NCBI GenBank assembly: GCA_035363255.1
Contig: DAOSES010000012.1
Span: 1 to 64,000, forward strand
From: T3SED10-260 sp035363255
GTDB taxonomy: Bacteria; Caldisericota; Caldisericia; UBA6126
Reading direction: 5' to 3'
DNA length: 64,000 bases
Part shown: positions 50,903 to 60,639 of the stretch, in pieces
Layout of the letters: every line of letters starts with the position of its first letter
How positions within the stretch are numbered: the first letter of the stretch is position 1
Position numbers and translations under genes: made by a program
Notes under the pieces: model-generated
What the model saw: only the letters and a program-made list of their open reading frames with translations
Database searches by the model: none
What the model was told of the DNA's origin: nothing

Positions 50903-51101
50903 AAAACCAGTTTCCATAGATCAGCTATTACAAGAATACGAACCTAACAAATACCTCTTGGCACTCAGCTTAATGACAGAGAGCGTAAAAATTGCTACAG
51001 AACGGGGTCAAACCATACCTATTGGCAATTATTACACCAATCTCATTCAAAGCGCCAAACAATCTCTCCACGAAAAGAACAACAAAAACAAACAGCCATG
51101 A
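50892..51101 (+). CDS. rpoZ: RNA polymerase omega subunit
   Basis: 69 residues; omega aids assembly of the polymerase beta-prime subunit. Starts at TTG 50892, set by ggggagg (50879-50885) 7 nt upstream. The start lies in the end of gmk. The sequence shows the short N-terminal P-V-S-I-D-Q-L and a Y-L-L-A-L-S-L helix; most of the typical omega core is weakly conserved, so the call also rests on the gmk neighbour. Confidence 0.82.
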   Translation: MKNEKPVSIDQLLQEYEPNKYLLALSLMTESVKIATERGQTIPIGNYYTNLIQSAKQSLHEKNNKNKQP

Positions 51102-51565
51102 GCGTAAGTAAAGACCAAATTGCTCCAATTTGTTCCTATCTTCCCCATCGCTATCCCTTCCTACTCATTGACAGCATAGAACAAATTGAAATCCCCAAAA
51201 TAACTTGCAAAAAGCTGGTATCTCATGCAGAGCCTGTTTTTCAAGGCCACTTTCCAGGCTATCCCGTGTTTCCCGGAGTAATGACCGTCGAAGCCAGCGC
51301 ACAAGCTTCAGGTATCTTATTGCATTTTGTCGAAGATCAGGAAGTCATGAAAAACCGACTGGGTTTGTTTGCGGGAATAGAGCAGGTTCGTTTTCGAAAA
51401 ATGGTACTACCAGGAGAAGTTATGACTATCCACAGCGAATGGATAAACAAAAAAATGGGAGTGTACTTTTTTGAGGTTTCCGTCGAAGTTGAAACTCAAA
51501 CAGTCATGAAAGGCAAGATTCAAGTTATGCTTGCGCCAGCTCCCGCAGGATGGACCACCCCATGA
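51098..51565 (+). CDS. fabZ: 3-hydroxyacyl-ACP dehydratase
   Basis: Dehydration step of type II fatty acid elongation. 155 residues of hot-dog fold with the active histidine in L-P-H-R-Y-P-F near residue 21, G-H-F-P-G-Y-P-V-F-P-G-V, and the active glutamate in M-T-V-E-A-S-A-Q near residue 65. ATGA overlaps with rpoZ and fabH. Confidence 0.95.
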   Translation: MSVSKDQIAPICSYLPHRYPFLLIDSIEQIEIPKITCKKLVSHAEPVFQGHFPGYPVFPGVMTVEASAQASGILLHFVEDQEVMKNRLGLFAGIEQVRFRKMVLPGEVMTIHSEWINKKMGVYFFEVSVEVETQTVMKGKIQVMLAPAPAGWTTP

Positions 51566-52551
51566 GTATCATCGCATTAAAAGGCATTGGGGCCTATGCT
51601 CCTTCCAAGCTCCTCTCCAACCAGGATTTTGAAAAGATTATTGACACCAGCGATGAATGGATTGTTACCCGTAGTGGCATCCACTTTCGTCATGTTGCCT
51701 CTCCCGATCAAGCCACCTCAGACCTGGCTTTCGAAGCTTCCAAGGAAGCCCTCGAACAAGCCAAGCTCAAAGCTAGCGATCTCGATTTAATCATCGTAGG
51801 CACCTCTTCCCCAGACATGTTTTTTCCATCCACAGCCTGTCTTTTGGCTCAAAAGTTGCAAGCTCCTCATCCGATGGCTTTTGATGTGCAAGCGGGTTGT
51901 TCTGGTTTTTTATATGCGCTTTCCACTGCTGAACAATTTTTACGCAATGGAACTTATCGAAATGCACTGGTATTGGGGGCTGACACCATTACCCGTTTCA
52001 CCGACTATACCGACCGCTCTACCTGCTTTCTCTTTGGGGATGGAGCTGGAGCTTTTGTTCTAGAAAAACAAGAAGACGGCAACGAATTTATTCTCGACTT
52101 CATCAGCGGAACCGACCCCAGCGGAACCGATAAACTCTCCATGCCTGCAGGGGGTTCCAAAAATCCAGCCAGTATCGAAAACATCCAGTCTCGGGATCAT
52201 TATCTCAAGATGAATGGCAAAGAAATCTTCAAATTTGCAGTTCGAATCAGCGAGGTGCTCATCACCGAGCTTCTTCAACGCAATCACCTCAAAAGTACTG
52301 ATATTGCCTGGTATGCTTTTCACCAAGCAAATATACGTATTGTTGAAGCTGCCTCTGAGCGTCTGAATATCCACCAAGATCAAAACATGCTCACCATCGA
52401 CCACTTTGGCAATACTTCTTCTGCTACTGTGCCTATGACGATACACGAATATGCCAGACTGGGCAAGCTTAAAAAAGATGATTTGATCATCATGGTAGTA
52501 TTTGGAGCAGGATTGACCTATTCTGCAGCATTAGTGAGGTGGCCTGGATGA
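51562..52551 (+). CDS. fabH: 3-oxoacyl-ACP synthase III
   Basis: Initiates fatty acid synthesis from acyl-CoA and malonyl-ACP. 329 residues with the triad Cys in A-G-C-S-G-F, His in F-H-Q-A-N, and Asn in F-G-N-T-S-S-A. ATG 51562 overlaps the fabZ stop; an in-frame 51550 start is unlikely. Confidence 0.96.
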   Translation: MSIIALKGIGAYAPSKLLSNQDFEKIIDTSDEWIVTRSGIHFRHVASPDQATSDLAFEASKEALEQAKLKASDLDLIIVGTSSPDMFFPSTACLLAQKLQAPHPMAFDVQAGCSGFLYALSTAEQFLRNGTYRNALVLGADTITRFTDYTDRSTCFLFGDGAGAFVLEKQEDGNEFILDFISGTDPSGTDKLSMPAGGSKNPASIENIQSRDHYLKMNGKEIFKFAVRISEVLITELLQRNHLKSTDIAWYAFHQANIRIVEAASERLNIHQDQNMLTIDHFGNTSSATVPMTIHEYARLGKLKKDDLIIMVVFGAGLTYSAALVRWPG

Positions 52552-53303
52552 AGCTTGATTTTAACGGTAAAAATGTACTAATTACTGGCGCTCAGCGAGG
52601 TATCGGCAAAGAAATTGCTCTCGGTTTTGCCCGATCCGGAGCCAATGTTTTGGTTAATTATCCCTTTGAAGCAGAGCGATCAGCAGCAGAAGACACTGTT
52701 GAACAAATCCAGGCGGAAGGTGTTTCAGCTTTGATGGTTCAGGCTGATGTGCGATCGGGCGAAGAAGTTGATCAAATGGTCGAAACCATGATCAAGTCCT
52801 GGGGCTCCATTGATATCTTGATCAACAACGCAGGTATCACCAAAGACAAGCTTTTGATCAAGATGAGCGACGAGGAATGGCAGTCTGTGATAGACATCAA
52901 TCTCGGAGGCACCTTTCGTTGTTCTCGAAGAGTATCCAAAGAAATGATGTCCAAACGCTATGGACGTATCGTCAATATTTCCTCGGTGATGGGTCTCCAG
53001 GGAAATGCTGGGCAAAGTAATTATGCCGCATCCAAAGGAGGTATAATTTCTTTCACCAAATCTATGGCAAAAGAGTTTGGAGCACGCAACATCACTGTCA
53101 ATTGTGTTGCTCCAGGATATATCAGCACTGCCATGACCACTGTTCTTCCAGATGCTATACGACAAAGTTTCATCCAACGAGTCTTAATTAAACGAGAAGG
53201 TTCCCCGGAAGATATTATGAATGCAGTGCTTTTTCTTGCCTCTGACCAGGCCAGTTACATCACAGGACAAGTAATTGTGGTGGACGGAGGGCTGACCTTA
53301 TAA
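52548..53303 (+). CDS. fabG: 3-oxoacyl-ACP reductase
   Basis: NADPH-dependent reductase, short-chain dehydrogenase family, 251 residues. Cofactor motif T-G-A-Q-R-G-I-G, N-N-A-G near residue 90, catalytic S and Y-A-A-S-K-G-G (Y-x3-K). ATGA overlap with fabH; acpP follows 28 nt later. Confidence 0.95.
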   Translation: MKLDFNGKNVLITGAQRGIGKEIALGFARSGANVLVNYPFEAERSAAEDTVEQIQAEGVSALMVQADVRSGEEVDQMVETMIKSWGSIDILINNAGITKDKLLIKMSDEEWQSVIDINLGGTFRCSRRVSKEMMSKRYGRIVNISSVMGLQGNAGQSNYAASKGGIISFTKSMAKEFGARNITVNCVAPGYISTAMTTVLPDAIRQSFIQRVLIKREGSPEDIMNAVLFLASDQASYITGQVIVVDGGLTL

Positions 53304-53331
53304 TTTTAAATTTTTGCAAGTGGAGGAAAAG

Positions 53332-53574
53332 ATGAACGAAAAAGACATTTTTGAAAAAGTAAAACCAGTGATTGCCGACAAATTAGGCATTGGTGAAGAT
53401 GAAATTAAAATGGAATCCCATTTTATAAACGATTTGGGAGCAGACTCTCTCGGATTAGTTGATATCACAATGGCACTTGAAGAAGAATATGGTCTTGAGA
53501 TACCTGATGAAGAAGCTTCCAAGCTCCTTTCAGTAAGTGCTATGGTCGAATACATCAAAGCTAACGTGAAATAA
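53332..53574 (+). CDS. acpP: Acyl carrier protein
   Basis: 80-residue acyl carrier with the phosphopantetheine serine in D-L-G-A-D-S-L-G-L near residue 38 and acidic helices typical of ACP. ATG 53332 is chosen by tggaggaaaag just upstream; a start at 53314 would add six residues. Confidence 0.95.
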   Translation: MNEKDIFEKVKPVIADKLGIGEDEIKMESHFINDLGADSLGLVDITMALEEEYGLEIPDEEASKLLSVSAMVEYIKANVK

Positions 53575-53582
53575 TTTTAGCC

Positions 53583-54821
53583 ATGAAAAGACGGGTTGCA
53601 GTTACGGGAATTGGCATGGTCACTCCCTTGGGAGTGGGCAAAGAAAAGGTTTTCCCTTTGTTGTTAAAGGGTTCTTCTGGTATAGGCCCCATAAGCTGTT
53701 TTGATACCACTGAGTATTCTGTTAAAATTGCTGGAGAATGCAAAGATTTTGATGCCAAAGACTTCATCAATCCCCGCGAAATATCCCGTATGGATCGCTT
53801 TTGTCATATGGCTTTGGCGTCTGCTGTTCAAGCTTTTGAGGATTCTTCTCTTGACAAACATCCTCCCCAGTCTGAGCGTTTTGGAATAATTATTGGTACG
53901 GGCATCGGAGGGATCAAATCCTTTTCTGACGAAATAGCTAATTTGCTCGAAAAAGGTCCTTCTCGCGTAAGTCCTTTTTTCATTCCTCGCATGATTGGAA
54001 ATATGGCTTCAGCACAGAGTGCGATTTTACTCAAAGCCAAGGGCTATACTTCTGACCCCTGTTCTGCCTGCGCATCAGGCACTAACGCCATCGGAGAAGC
54101 CTTCCGAAGAATACAGATGGGATACGAAGATGTTTTCATTGCAGGCGGAGCTGAAGCTTGCATCGTTCCCATTGCCTTGGCTGGTTTTTCAGTAATGAAA
54201 GCCCTTTCCAAGCGAAACGATGAACCACAGAAAGCCTCACGTCCCTTTGATGCTGAAAGAGATGGTTTTGTCATGGCTGAAGGAGCTGGAGTAGTGGTTC
54301 TTGAGGAGTGGGATCATGCGATTCGTCGTTCCGCTCCTATTATTGCTGAAATGGTTGGATATGGTGCTTCTTGCGACGCTTACCATATCACCTTACCCGA
54401 TCCCTCAGCTGAAGGCGCTTTCAGTTGCATGAAAAATGCAATTGAAGATGCGGGAATAGCACCTCAAGAAGTAGATTATATCAATGCTCATGGCACTTCT
54501 ACCAAGGCGAATGATGCTACCGAAAGTGCAGCCATTAAAAAATACTTCGGTGAACATGCCAGTCAGATATCCATTCATTCCACCAAGTCGATGATGGGAC
54601 ACCTTCTGGGTGCAGCTGGAGGAGTTGAGGCCGCTATCATGGCTCTTACTCTTCAAAGTGCAAAAATCCACCCCACTATTAATCTATGCAATCCTGATCC
54701 GGAATGCGACTTGAACTATACTCCCCATCTTATGATCGAACGTCAAGTAAACTATGGTTTATCCAATTCCTTTGGCTTCGGAGGACACAACTATTCCATC
54801 CTTATGAAGAGGGCCACATGA
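53583..54821 (+). CDS. fabF: 3-oxoacyl-ACP synthase II
   Basis: Main elongating condensing enzyme, 412 residues. Catalytic Cys in P-C-S-A-C-A-S-G near residue 161, and two histidines in N-A-H-G-T-S-T and K-S-M-M-G-H-L-L-G-A-A-G. The stop overlaps accD by ATGA. Confidence 0.96.
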   Translation: MKRRVAVTGIGMVTPLGVGKEKVFPLLLKGSSGIGPISCFDTTEYSVKIAGECKDFDAKDFINPREISRMDRFCHMALASAVQAFEDSSLDKHPPQSERFGIIIGTGIGGIKSFSDEIANLLEKGPSRVSPFFIPRMIGNMASAQSAILLKAKGYTSDPCSACASGTNAIGEAFRRIQMGYEDVFIAGGAEACIVPIALAGFSVMKALSKRNDEPQKASRPFDAERDGFVMAEGAGVVVLEEWDHAIRRSAPIIAEMVGYGASCDAYHITLPDPSAEGAFSCMKNAIEDAGIAPQEVDYINAHGTSTKANDATESAAIKKYFGEHASQISIHSTKSMMGHLLGAAGGVEAAIMALTLQSAKIHPTINLCNPDPECDLNYTPHLMIERQVNYGLSNSFGFGGHNYSILMKRAT

Positions 54822-55690
54822 TATCATTTAAAAATACCAATAATACTCCCAAAATTGTAAGTTCCTCCCCTACTCTTGAAGCAGAAGCCAAAGATTGGAT
54901 CAAGTGTCCCTCCTGCAGATCACTACTCTACATAAAACATCTCAAAGAAAATCTCCAGGTTTGCCCCAAGTGCAGCTACCATTTTCGTCTAAGTGCTTTG
55001 GAGTGGATAGAGCTGCTTCTGGACGAAAACTCCTTCCACCCTATCATGGAAGATATGTGCGCCTTGGATATCCTGGAGTTTTCTGACCAGGATTCTTATG
55101 CCGACAGGATCAGCAAAGCTGCCAAAAAAGCCAGCTTTACTGAAGCGATACAAGTGGGTACCGCCCAAATTGAATCCCAAGCTATAGCTTTTGGAGTCAT
55201 GGATTTTCAATTTATCGGTGGAAGTATGGGAGTGGTGGTAGGCGAAAAAATTGTGCGTTTAGCTGAAAAAGCCCTTCAAGAAAGCTTGCCCCTTTTGATA
55301 GTATCTGCATCAGGGGGAGCAAGAATGCAAGAAGGAATGTTTTCTCTGATACAAATGGCCCGAACTGCCGGGGCTATTGGTCGATACCAAAAAGAACATG
55401 GCTTATATCTCTCTCTTCTGACTCATCCCACTACCGGGGGTGTGAGTGCAAGCTTTGCTTTTCTTGGTGATATAATCCTCTCCGAGCCCCAAGCCCTTAT
55501 AGGTTTTGCTGGTGCTCGAGTAATTGAGCAAACCACTCGTCAAAAACTTCCCCCTCGCTTCCAAACTGCAGAATTTCTCATGGAACATGGTCAGATTGAT
55601 AAGATTGTGGAAAGAAAATTCATGAAGCGAGTTATTGGTCGCATTTTATCGTTTTATGCTGAAGGTCACGATTTAGCCAGGGGGGTTTAA
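54818..55690 (+). CDS. accD: Acetyl-CoA carboxylase carboxyltransferase beta subunit
   Basis: Carboxyltransferase subunit making malonyl-CoA with AccA. ATG 54818 is chosen; the frame is open much further upstream inside fabF. 290 residues with a zinc ribbon C30-x2-C33...C49-x2-C52, then the crotonase-like core with S-G-G-A-R-M-Q-E-G near residue 165 and G-F-A-G-A-R-V-I-E near 227. Confidence 0.95.
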   Translation: MISFKNTNNTPKIVSSSPTLEAEAKDWIKCPSCRSLLYIKHLKENLQVCPKCSYHFRLSALEWIELLLDENSFHPIMEDMCALDILEFSDQDSYADRISKAAKKASFTEAIQVGTAQIESQAIAFGVMDFQFIGGSMGVVVGEKIVRLAEKALQESLPLLIVSASGGARMQEGMFSLIQMARTAGAIGRYQKEHGLYLSLLTHPTTGGVSASFAFLGDIILSEPQALIGFAGARVIEQTTRQKLPPRFQTAEFLMEHGQIDKIVERKFMKRVIGRILSFYAEGHDLARGV

Positions 55691-55693
55691 GCA

Positions 55694-56695
55694 ATGAAAA
55701 ACCTTTTGTCGTTCGAAAAGCCGATAGCTGAGCTTCAGCAACGCATCAACGATCTTGAAAAAGAAAGTCTGGAAAAAAATATTGATCTTGCAAGTTCGAT
55801 TGAGCTCTTAAAAGAGGAGCTCAAAAGTGAATTACAGACCATTTTTTCAAACTTGAATCGCTGGGAGAAGGTCATGGTTGCCAGACATCCCGAACGTCCT
55901 CACTTGATCGATTATGTCAAAGCATTGATTCCTGACTACCTTTATTTTTGTGGAGACAGATTGTTTCGTGAAGATCCAGCAATCTTCGGTGCTATGGGAC
56001 ATATTGACGAAAACAACATCATCATGTTGATAGGACATCACAAAGGCAAAAACACCAAAGAAAATATCGCCTGCAATTTTGGGATGGCCAACCCTGAAGG
56101 ATATCGAAAAGCTCTCCGTTTAATGCGATTGGCTGAAAAATTTCGAGTACCCATTGTTTGTTTGATTGATACCTCGGGAGCTTATCCTGGTATCGAGGCC
56201 GAAGAGCATGGTCAGTCCGAAGCCATTGCCGTCAACCTTAGAGAAATGTTTTCACTTCGCGTACCTATCCTTGCCATGGTTACAGGCGAGGGTGGATCGG
56301 GAGGAGCTCTGGGAATCGGGGTAGGTGATCGTATTCTCATGCTCGAGCACTCCATCTACTCAGTGATCTCGCCAGAAGGTTGCGCCTCCATACTTTGGAG
56401 GGATGCTTCAAAAGCCTCCCTTGCAGCAGAAAAATTAAAACTTACTGCCCAGGACCTCTGGGCTCATCACCTCATCGATGGTATCATACCAGAACCTGTT
56501 GGAGGAGCCCACCGCGACCATCGAGAAATGATTTCACAAGTTAAAGACCATATCCAGGCCTGGTTGTCTGGGCTCAGAACAAGCTCATGGGACGAAGATC
56601 TTCTCCAAAAACGTTATGAAAAGTTTTCATATTTGGCCAGCTATCAACAAGTAAAAAATAATTTGGAGTCTAGCTTGCCTGAGCAGGTAAAATAA
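55694..56695 (+). CDS. accA: Acetyl-CoA carboxylase carboxyltransferase alpha subunit
   Basis: Partner of AccD. 333 residues: a helical N-terminus of about 40 residues, then A-R-H-P-E-R-P near 57, R-L-M-R-L-A-E-K-F near 140, I-D-T-S-G-A-Y-P-G near 157, and G-E-G-G-S-G-G-A-L near 202. The biotin carrier and carboxylase (accB, accC) and fabD are not here. Confidence 0.95.
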   Translation: MKNLLSFEKPIAELQQRINDLEKESLEKNIDLASSIELLKEELKSELQTIFSNLNRWEKVMVARHPERPHLIDYVKALIPDYLYFCGDRLFREDPAIFGAMGHIDENNIIMLIGHHKGKNTKENIACNFGMANPEGYRKALRLMRLAEKFRVPIVCLIDTSGAYPGIEAEEHGQSEAIAVNLREMFSLRVPILAMVTGEGGSGGALGIGVGDRILMLEHSIYSVISPEGCASILWRDASKASLAAEKLKLTAQDLWAHHLIDGIIPEPVGGAHRDHREMISQVKDHIQAWLSGLRTSSWDEDLLQKRYEKFSYLASYQQVKNNLESSLPEQVK

Positions 56696-56702
56696 GCGGA
56701 TT

Positions 56703-57665
56703 ATGCCATTATATTTTTTTTCATTTTTTTATGCCGTGATGGCTATGGCATTTATGGTGCCCTTAGCTATAAAATTAGGTTTCCGTTATGGCATTGTTGA
56801 TCATGCTCCCTGCAAAGACTCTTCTGATCAAGAAAAACCAGAGCAACGTGTCAAGATTCATTGCAAAACTACTCCAAGAAGTGGTGGCATCGCTATATTC
56901 CTTAGTTTTTGGTTGGCTATTTTTCTCAGCATTGGTTTGAGCCAACAAATCATCGGTATATTTCTGGGCTCAGTTTTGGTCTTTGTAGTGATGCTGGTGG
57001 ATGATCGAAGCAATCTGCGTCCTGCTGTAAAACTTTTAGCTCAAATCGTTGCGGCGAGTATACCCGTTTTTTTTGGTGTCAGGGTCTATTTTCTCTCTAA
57101 TGTTTTTTCCAACAACTATATTGCCATAGGATGGCTCGGAGTTCCTTTCACTATTTTATGGGCAGTAGGCTTTATGAACGCCCTGAATCTTATTGATGGA
57201 ATGGATGGCCTTGCTTCGGGAATAGCAGGCATTGCTAGTTTGGGAATAGTTTTTTTGTCTATTTCACGCATGATGCCGATTGCTGCTATTTTTGGTATGG
57301 CTTTGGTAGGAGTTTGTTTGGTTTTTCTTAAATACAACTTTCATCCCGCCAAGATTTTTTTAGGTGATAGCGGAGCTCATTTATTAGGCTATCTTATTGC
57401 CATGATTTCCATCTGGAGTGGCCTAAAAACAACCACCAGCGTTATATTAATAGCTTCATTTATTGCTTTAGGAGTACCCATCTTTGATATCTTTTTTTCA
57501 ATAGTGATTCGGATGAAAAAGCGTAAAAAGGTTTATGAAGCAGACTTGGAAAATATTCATTATCAACTCCATAGAAAGGGATGGGGGCAACGAAGGATAG
57601 CTTTCTTTTTCTATTCCATCACACTTCTGCTTTGCCTGGTGCCCTATTTGATGTTAATGCGATGA
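56703..57665 (+). CDS. tagO: TagO/WecA-type polyprenyl-phosphate sugar-phosphate transferase
   Basis: Starts a wall glycopolymer by placing GlcNAc-1-phosphate (or similar) on undecaprenyl phosphate. 320 residues, about ten membrane segments, with V-D-D-R near residue 100, N-L-I-D-G-M-D-G-L near 162, and F-L-G-D-S-G-A-H near 220, as in TagO rather than MraY. The next gene, mnaA, makes ManNAc, and an LCP gene sits in the cluster. The stop overlaps mnaA by ATGA. Confidence 0.92.
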   Translation: MPLYFFSFFYAVMAMAFMVPLAIKLGFRYGIVDHAPCKDSSDQEKPEQRVKIHCKTTPRSGGIAIFLSFWLAIFLSIGLSQQIIGIFLGSVLVFVVMLVDDRSNLRPAVKLLAQIVAASIPVFFGVRVYFLSNVFSNNYIAIGWLGVPFTILWAVGFMNALNLIDGMDGLASGIAGIASLGIVFLSISRMMPIAAIFGMALVGVCLVFLKYNFHPAKIFLGDSGAHLLGYLIAMISIWSGLKTTTSVILIASFIALGVPIFDIFFSIVIRMKKRKKVYEADLENIHYQLHRKGWGQRRIAFFFYSITLLLCLVPYLMLMR

Positions 57666-58825
57666 GCAAACCCAGTGTTTTTATATGCTTTGGAACACGC
57701 CCTGAAGCTATTAAAATGGCTCCAGTGGTACATGCTTTTTTATCAGATCCTGACATAGAAACTAAAGTCATACTTACTGCTCAACATAGAGAGATGCTTG
57801 ATCAAGTAATGGAGCTTTTCAAGCTTCCATGTCATTATGATTTTAATATTATGGCTCCCAGACAGACTCTGAGCTTTATTACCCAGTCTGTTTTAGAAAG
57901 ATTCTCTGAATTGCTCCTTCAGGAAAAACCCTCCATGGTGCTTGTCCATGGCGATACCAGCACTACCTTTGCCTGTGCCCTGGCATCTTTTTATCAGGGA
58001 ATTCCCGTTGCTCATGTTGAAGCAGGTCTTCGATCCGGAGACATGCAAAATCCTTTCCCGGAAGAGATGAACCGAAAGTTAGCGGATGCTTTGTGTACTT
58101 ATTTTTTCCCTCCCACCTACCTGGCGAGTCAAAATCTTCAAAAAGAAGCTATCTCTGGTAAACAAGTAATGGTTACGGGTAATACGGTAGTTGATGCCTT
58201 GCAAATGGTACTCAACAAACAAACTTCTATTCCTGCTCAAAGCCCCTTGCCTACTATGGATCCCTCGCTAAAAACCATTCTGATGACGATGCATCGTCGT
58301 GAGTCCTGGGGTGAGCCTATGCTTCAAGTATCCGAGGCAGTCCGAGATATTTTACTGGCATTTCCAAACACTCAGCTTTTGTTTCCTGTGCATAAAAATC
58401 CTATCGTCAGAGAGCTGGTTCAAAAAGTATTTCATGATCTTCCCCGAGTACATCTGATTGAGGCTCTTGACTATTATCACTTTGTTCAGGCGATGAAGTC
58501 CTCTTATCTTATCATATCTGACTCGGGAGGCATTCAAGAGGAAGCTCCAAGTCTTGGTAAACCAGTCTTATTGACACGGAAGGTTACTGAGCGCCCAGAA
58601 GGCATCCAGTCAGGAATAGTCCAATTAGCAGGCACCAACTACAGCCAGGTATATGACGCCCTCAAAAACCTGATACAAAATCATCAACTTTATTCCTCCA
58701 TGCAGAGCATAGCCAATCCTTTTGGGGATGGTAAGGCATCCCAGAGAATTGTGCGCTTTGTTCGGCATCAACTTGGTTTGCCAGTTTCAAGCTGGAACCA
58801 GGAAAGCGAAGAATTTCGAGCATGA
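57662..58825 (+). CDS. mnaA: UDP-GlcNAc 2-epimerase (non-hydrolysing)
   Basis: Interconverts UDP-GlcNAc and UDP-ManNAc. ATG 57662 is chosen by the overlap with tagO. 387 residues with G-T-R-P-E-A-I-K-M-A-P-V, H-G-D-T-S-T-T-F, H-V-E-A-G-L-R, D-S-G-G-I-Q-E-E and T-E-R-P-E-G in order. UDP-ManNAc would feed a linkage unit for a teichoic-acid-like polymer. Confidence 0.95.
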   Translation: MSKPSVFICFGTRPEAIKMAPVVHAFLSDPDIETKVILTAQHREMLDQVMELFKLPCHYDFNIMAPRQTLSFITQSVLERFSELLLQEKPSMVLVHGDTSTTFACALASFYQGIPVAHVEAGLRSGDMQNPFPEEMNRKLADALCTYFFPPTYLASQNLQKEAISGKQVMVTGNTVVDALQMVLNKQTSIPAQSPLPTMDPSLKTILMTMHRRESWGEPMLQVSEAVRDILLAFPNTQLLFPVHKNPIVRELVQKVFHDLPRVHLIEALDYYHFVQAMKSSYLIISDSGGIQEEAPSLGKPVLLTRKVTERPEGIQSGIVQLAGTNYSQVYDALKNLIQNHQLYSSMQSIANPFGDGKASQRIVRFVRHQLGLPVSSWNQESEEFRA

Positions 58826-60081
58826 ACAGTTATCTCGTTGAAGGTGGCTACCCCTTATACGGAAGCATCAGTGTGGGTGGTTCCAAAAATTCAGCCATGC
58901 CCATTCTTTCTGCCGCATTAATGATCAACGGTATTACCCGTTTAAGCAATCTACCCAAACTTCGTGATATTGATACTTTTTTTCAACTTATCAGTCGAAC
59001 AGGTGCTGTGGTCAATCAAATTGATGAAAATATATACGATATTGATGCTCGTGATATACATACTGGTGAAGTGGATGATTCGGGAATTGAAAAAATCAGA
59101 GGATCTCAAACCCTTCTTGGAGCCCTCCTTGCCAGAACAGGCAAAGTTTCTCTTCCTTCTCTTGGAGGCTGTCAAATTGGTAGCCGCCCCATTGATCTGC
59201 ATTTACATGGCTTGCAACAGTTGGGAGCAGAATCCTCGAATGTAAAGGGAGTAGTACATCTTGAAGCTAAAAAACTCACTGCTTCTCATATCTATTTTGA
59301 CTACCCCAGTTTTGGAGCAACAGCCAACCTTATTCTCGCTTCCTGTCTAGCCGATGGCAACACTGTCATAGAAAACGCAGCCCAGGAGCCCGAAATTGCC
59401 GATTTAGTCAACTTTCTCAACAAATGTGGAGCAAAAATCTATGGCATAGGATCCAAAACTTTGCGCATAGTTGGGGTGGAAGCTCTCAAGGCAGTATCTC
59501 ATCGGATTATGCCTGACAGAATTCAAGCCTCAACTTTCATGATTGCTGCTGTTATCAGCAAGGGTGATCTGCTGATTGAGAATGTGAGTGTGAATGATTT
59601 TTCCTCTGTTATCTTTAAATTAAGGGAAACAGGAGCTGATATTCAAATCATCAATCAAGACAAAGTTCAAGTGAAGATGGATCGCAAACCTGATGCTTTC
59701 AAAATTAAAACCATGCCTTTTCCTGGCTTTCCAACTGACGTACAGTCTCCCATGCTTGCTCTGGCTGCAGTAGCAGATGGCATGAGCGTTATCGTGGAAT
59801 CAGTGTTTGAAAATCGGTTTCAGGTGGCAAGCGAGTTAAATCGAATGGGTGCCAACATTGTTTTCAACGAACGAATGGCAACAGTTTTTGGAGTAAACCA
59901 GCTGAGTGGCGCCAGGGTAGAATCCCAAAATCTTAGAGCTGGAGCTTCTCTGGTGCTTGCTGCTCTTTCTGCCGACGGAGAAAGCGAAATCAGTGGAATC
60001 GAAACCATAGACCGTGGATATGAAAATCTTGAGTCCAAATTGGCTGCATGTGGTGCTCATATAACACGTAGGGAGGATTAA
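58822..60081 (+). CDS. murA: UDP-GlcNAc 1-carboxyvinyltransferase
   Basis: First committed peptidoglycan step; supplies the substrate of MurB. 419 residues with G-G-S-K-N-S-A near residue 19 and the active-site cysteine in G-G-C-Q-I-G-S-R-P near residue 115, so a fosfomycin-sensitive type is predicted. It sits in the glycopolymer cluster instead of the dcw cluster. Overlaps mnaA by ATGA. Confidence 0.95.
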   Translation: MNSYLVEGGYPLYGSISVGGSKNSAMPILSAALMINGITRLSNLPKLRDIDTFFQLISRTGAVVNQIDENIYDIDARDIHTGEVDDSGIEKIRGSQTLLGALLARTGKVSLPSLGGCQIGSRPIDLHLHGLQQLGAESSNVKGVVHLEAKKLTASHIYFDYPSFGATANLILASCLADGNTVIENAAQEPEIADLVNFLNKCGAKIYGIGSKTLRIVGVEALKAVSHRIMPDRIQASTFMIAAVISKGDLLIENVSVNDFSSVIFKLRETGADIQIINQDKVQVKMDRKPDAFKIKTMPFPGFPTDVQSPMLALAAVADGMSVIVESVFENRFQVASELNRMGANIVFNERMATVFGVNQLSGARVESQNLRAGASLVLAALSADGESEISGIETIDRGYENLESKLAACGAHITRRED

Positions 60082-60084
60082 TCG

Positions 60085-60630
60085 ATGACTATCATAGACA
60101 AGGAAGGAAGATTGTTTTCAAAAATCAATCTTTTAGACGCAATATTGTTGGTTATTTTGTGCCTGCTTTTAGTCTGGGTGGGAGTCAAGGTGGTAGATCG
60201 ATATACTTCAGTCAAAGAATACGACCAATATCTCATCAAAGTCAAAGCTCCCAATCTGGAGGAAACCATTGCTCAGTCCATTAAAAAGGATGACATCATC
60301 ACCACTCCCCAAGGTTCTTATTTTGGAGTCATTATCGATGAACCCCAGATTTCACCCACCTCAGTTTATGTTACTACTCCTGAAGGAGTGCTGGTTTCAC
60401 GCACACAACCCAAGCTTAAGGATGCGGTATTCACCTTGCAGATTCGTGTTCCCAAGGGCAGTGCAGTGATCCGTTATGGCAATCAAACCATAAAAACAGG
60501 TGCTACTGGTTTCATTGAAACTGCTCGCAGCAAATATACTATCCTGGTTTTATCGATCGAAGCTATTCTTGAAACTCCAGATACAGTTCCTGAACAAGAT
60601 TCAGAAACTACTGCTACCACCCAACCCTAA
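60085..60630 (+). CDS. DUF4330-family membrane-anchored protein
   Basis: 181 residues with one membrane segment (about 16-34) and an extracellular part of beta-strand character. The opening I-I-D-K-E-G-R-L-F-S-K-I-N-L-L-D-A is typical of DUF4330. Function unknown; its place between murA and murJ suggests an envelope role. A short acidic/threonine tail follows the domain. Confidence 0.78.
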   Translation: MTIIDKEGRLFSKINLLDAILLVILCLLLVWVGVKVVDRYTSVKEYDQYLIKVKAPNLEETIAQSIKKDDIITTPQGSYFGVIIDEPQISPTSVYVTTPEGVLVSRTQPKLKDAVFTLQIRVPKGSAVIRYGNQTIKTGATGFIETARSKYTILVLSIEAILETPDTVPEQDSETTATTQP

Positions 60631-60639
60631 ACCTATTCC

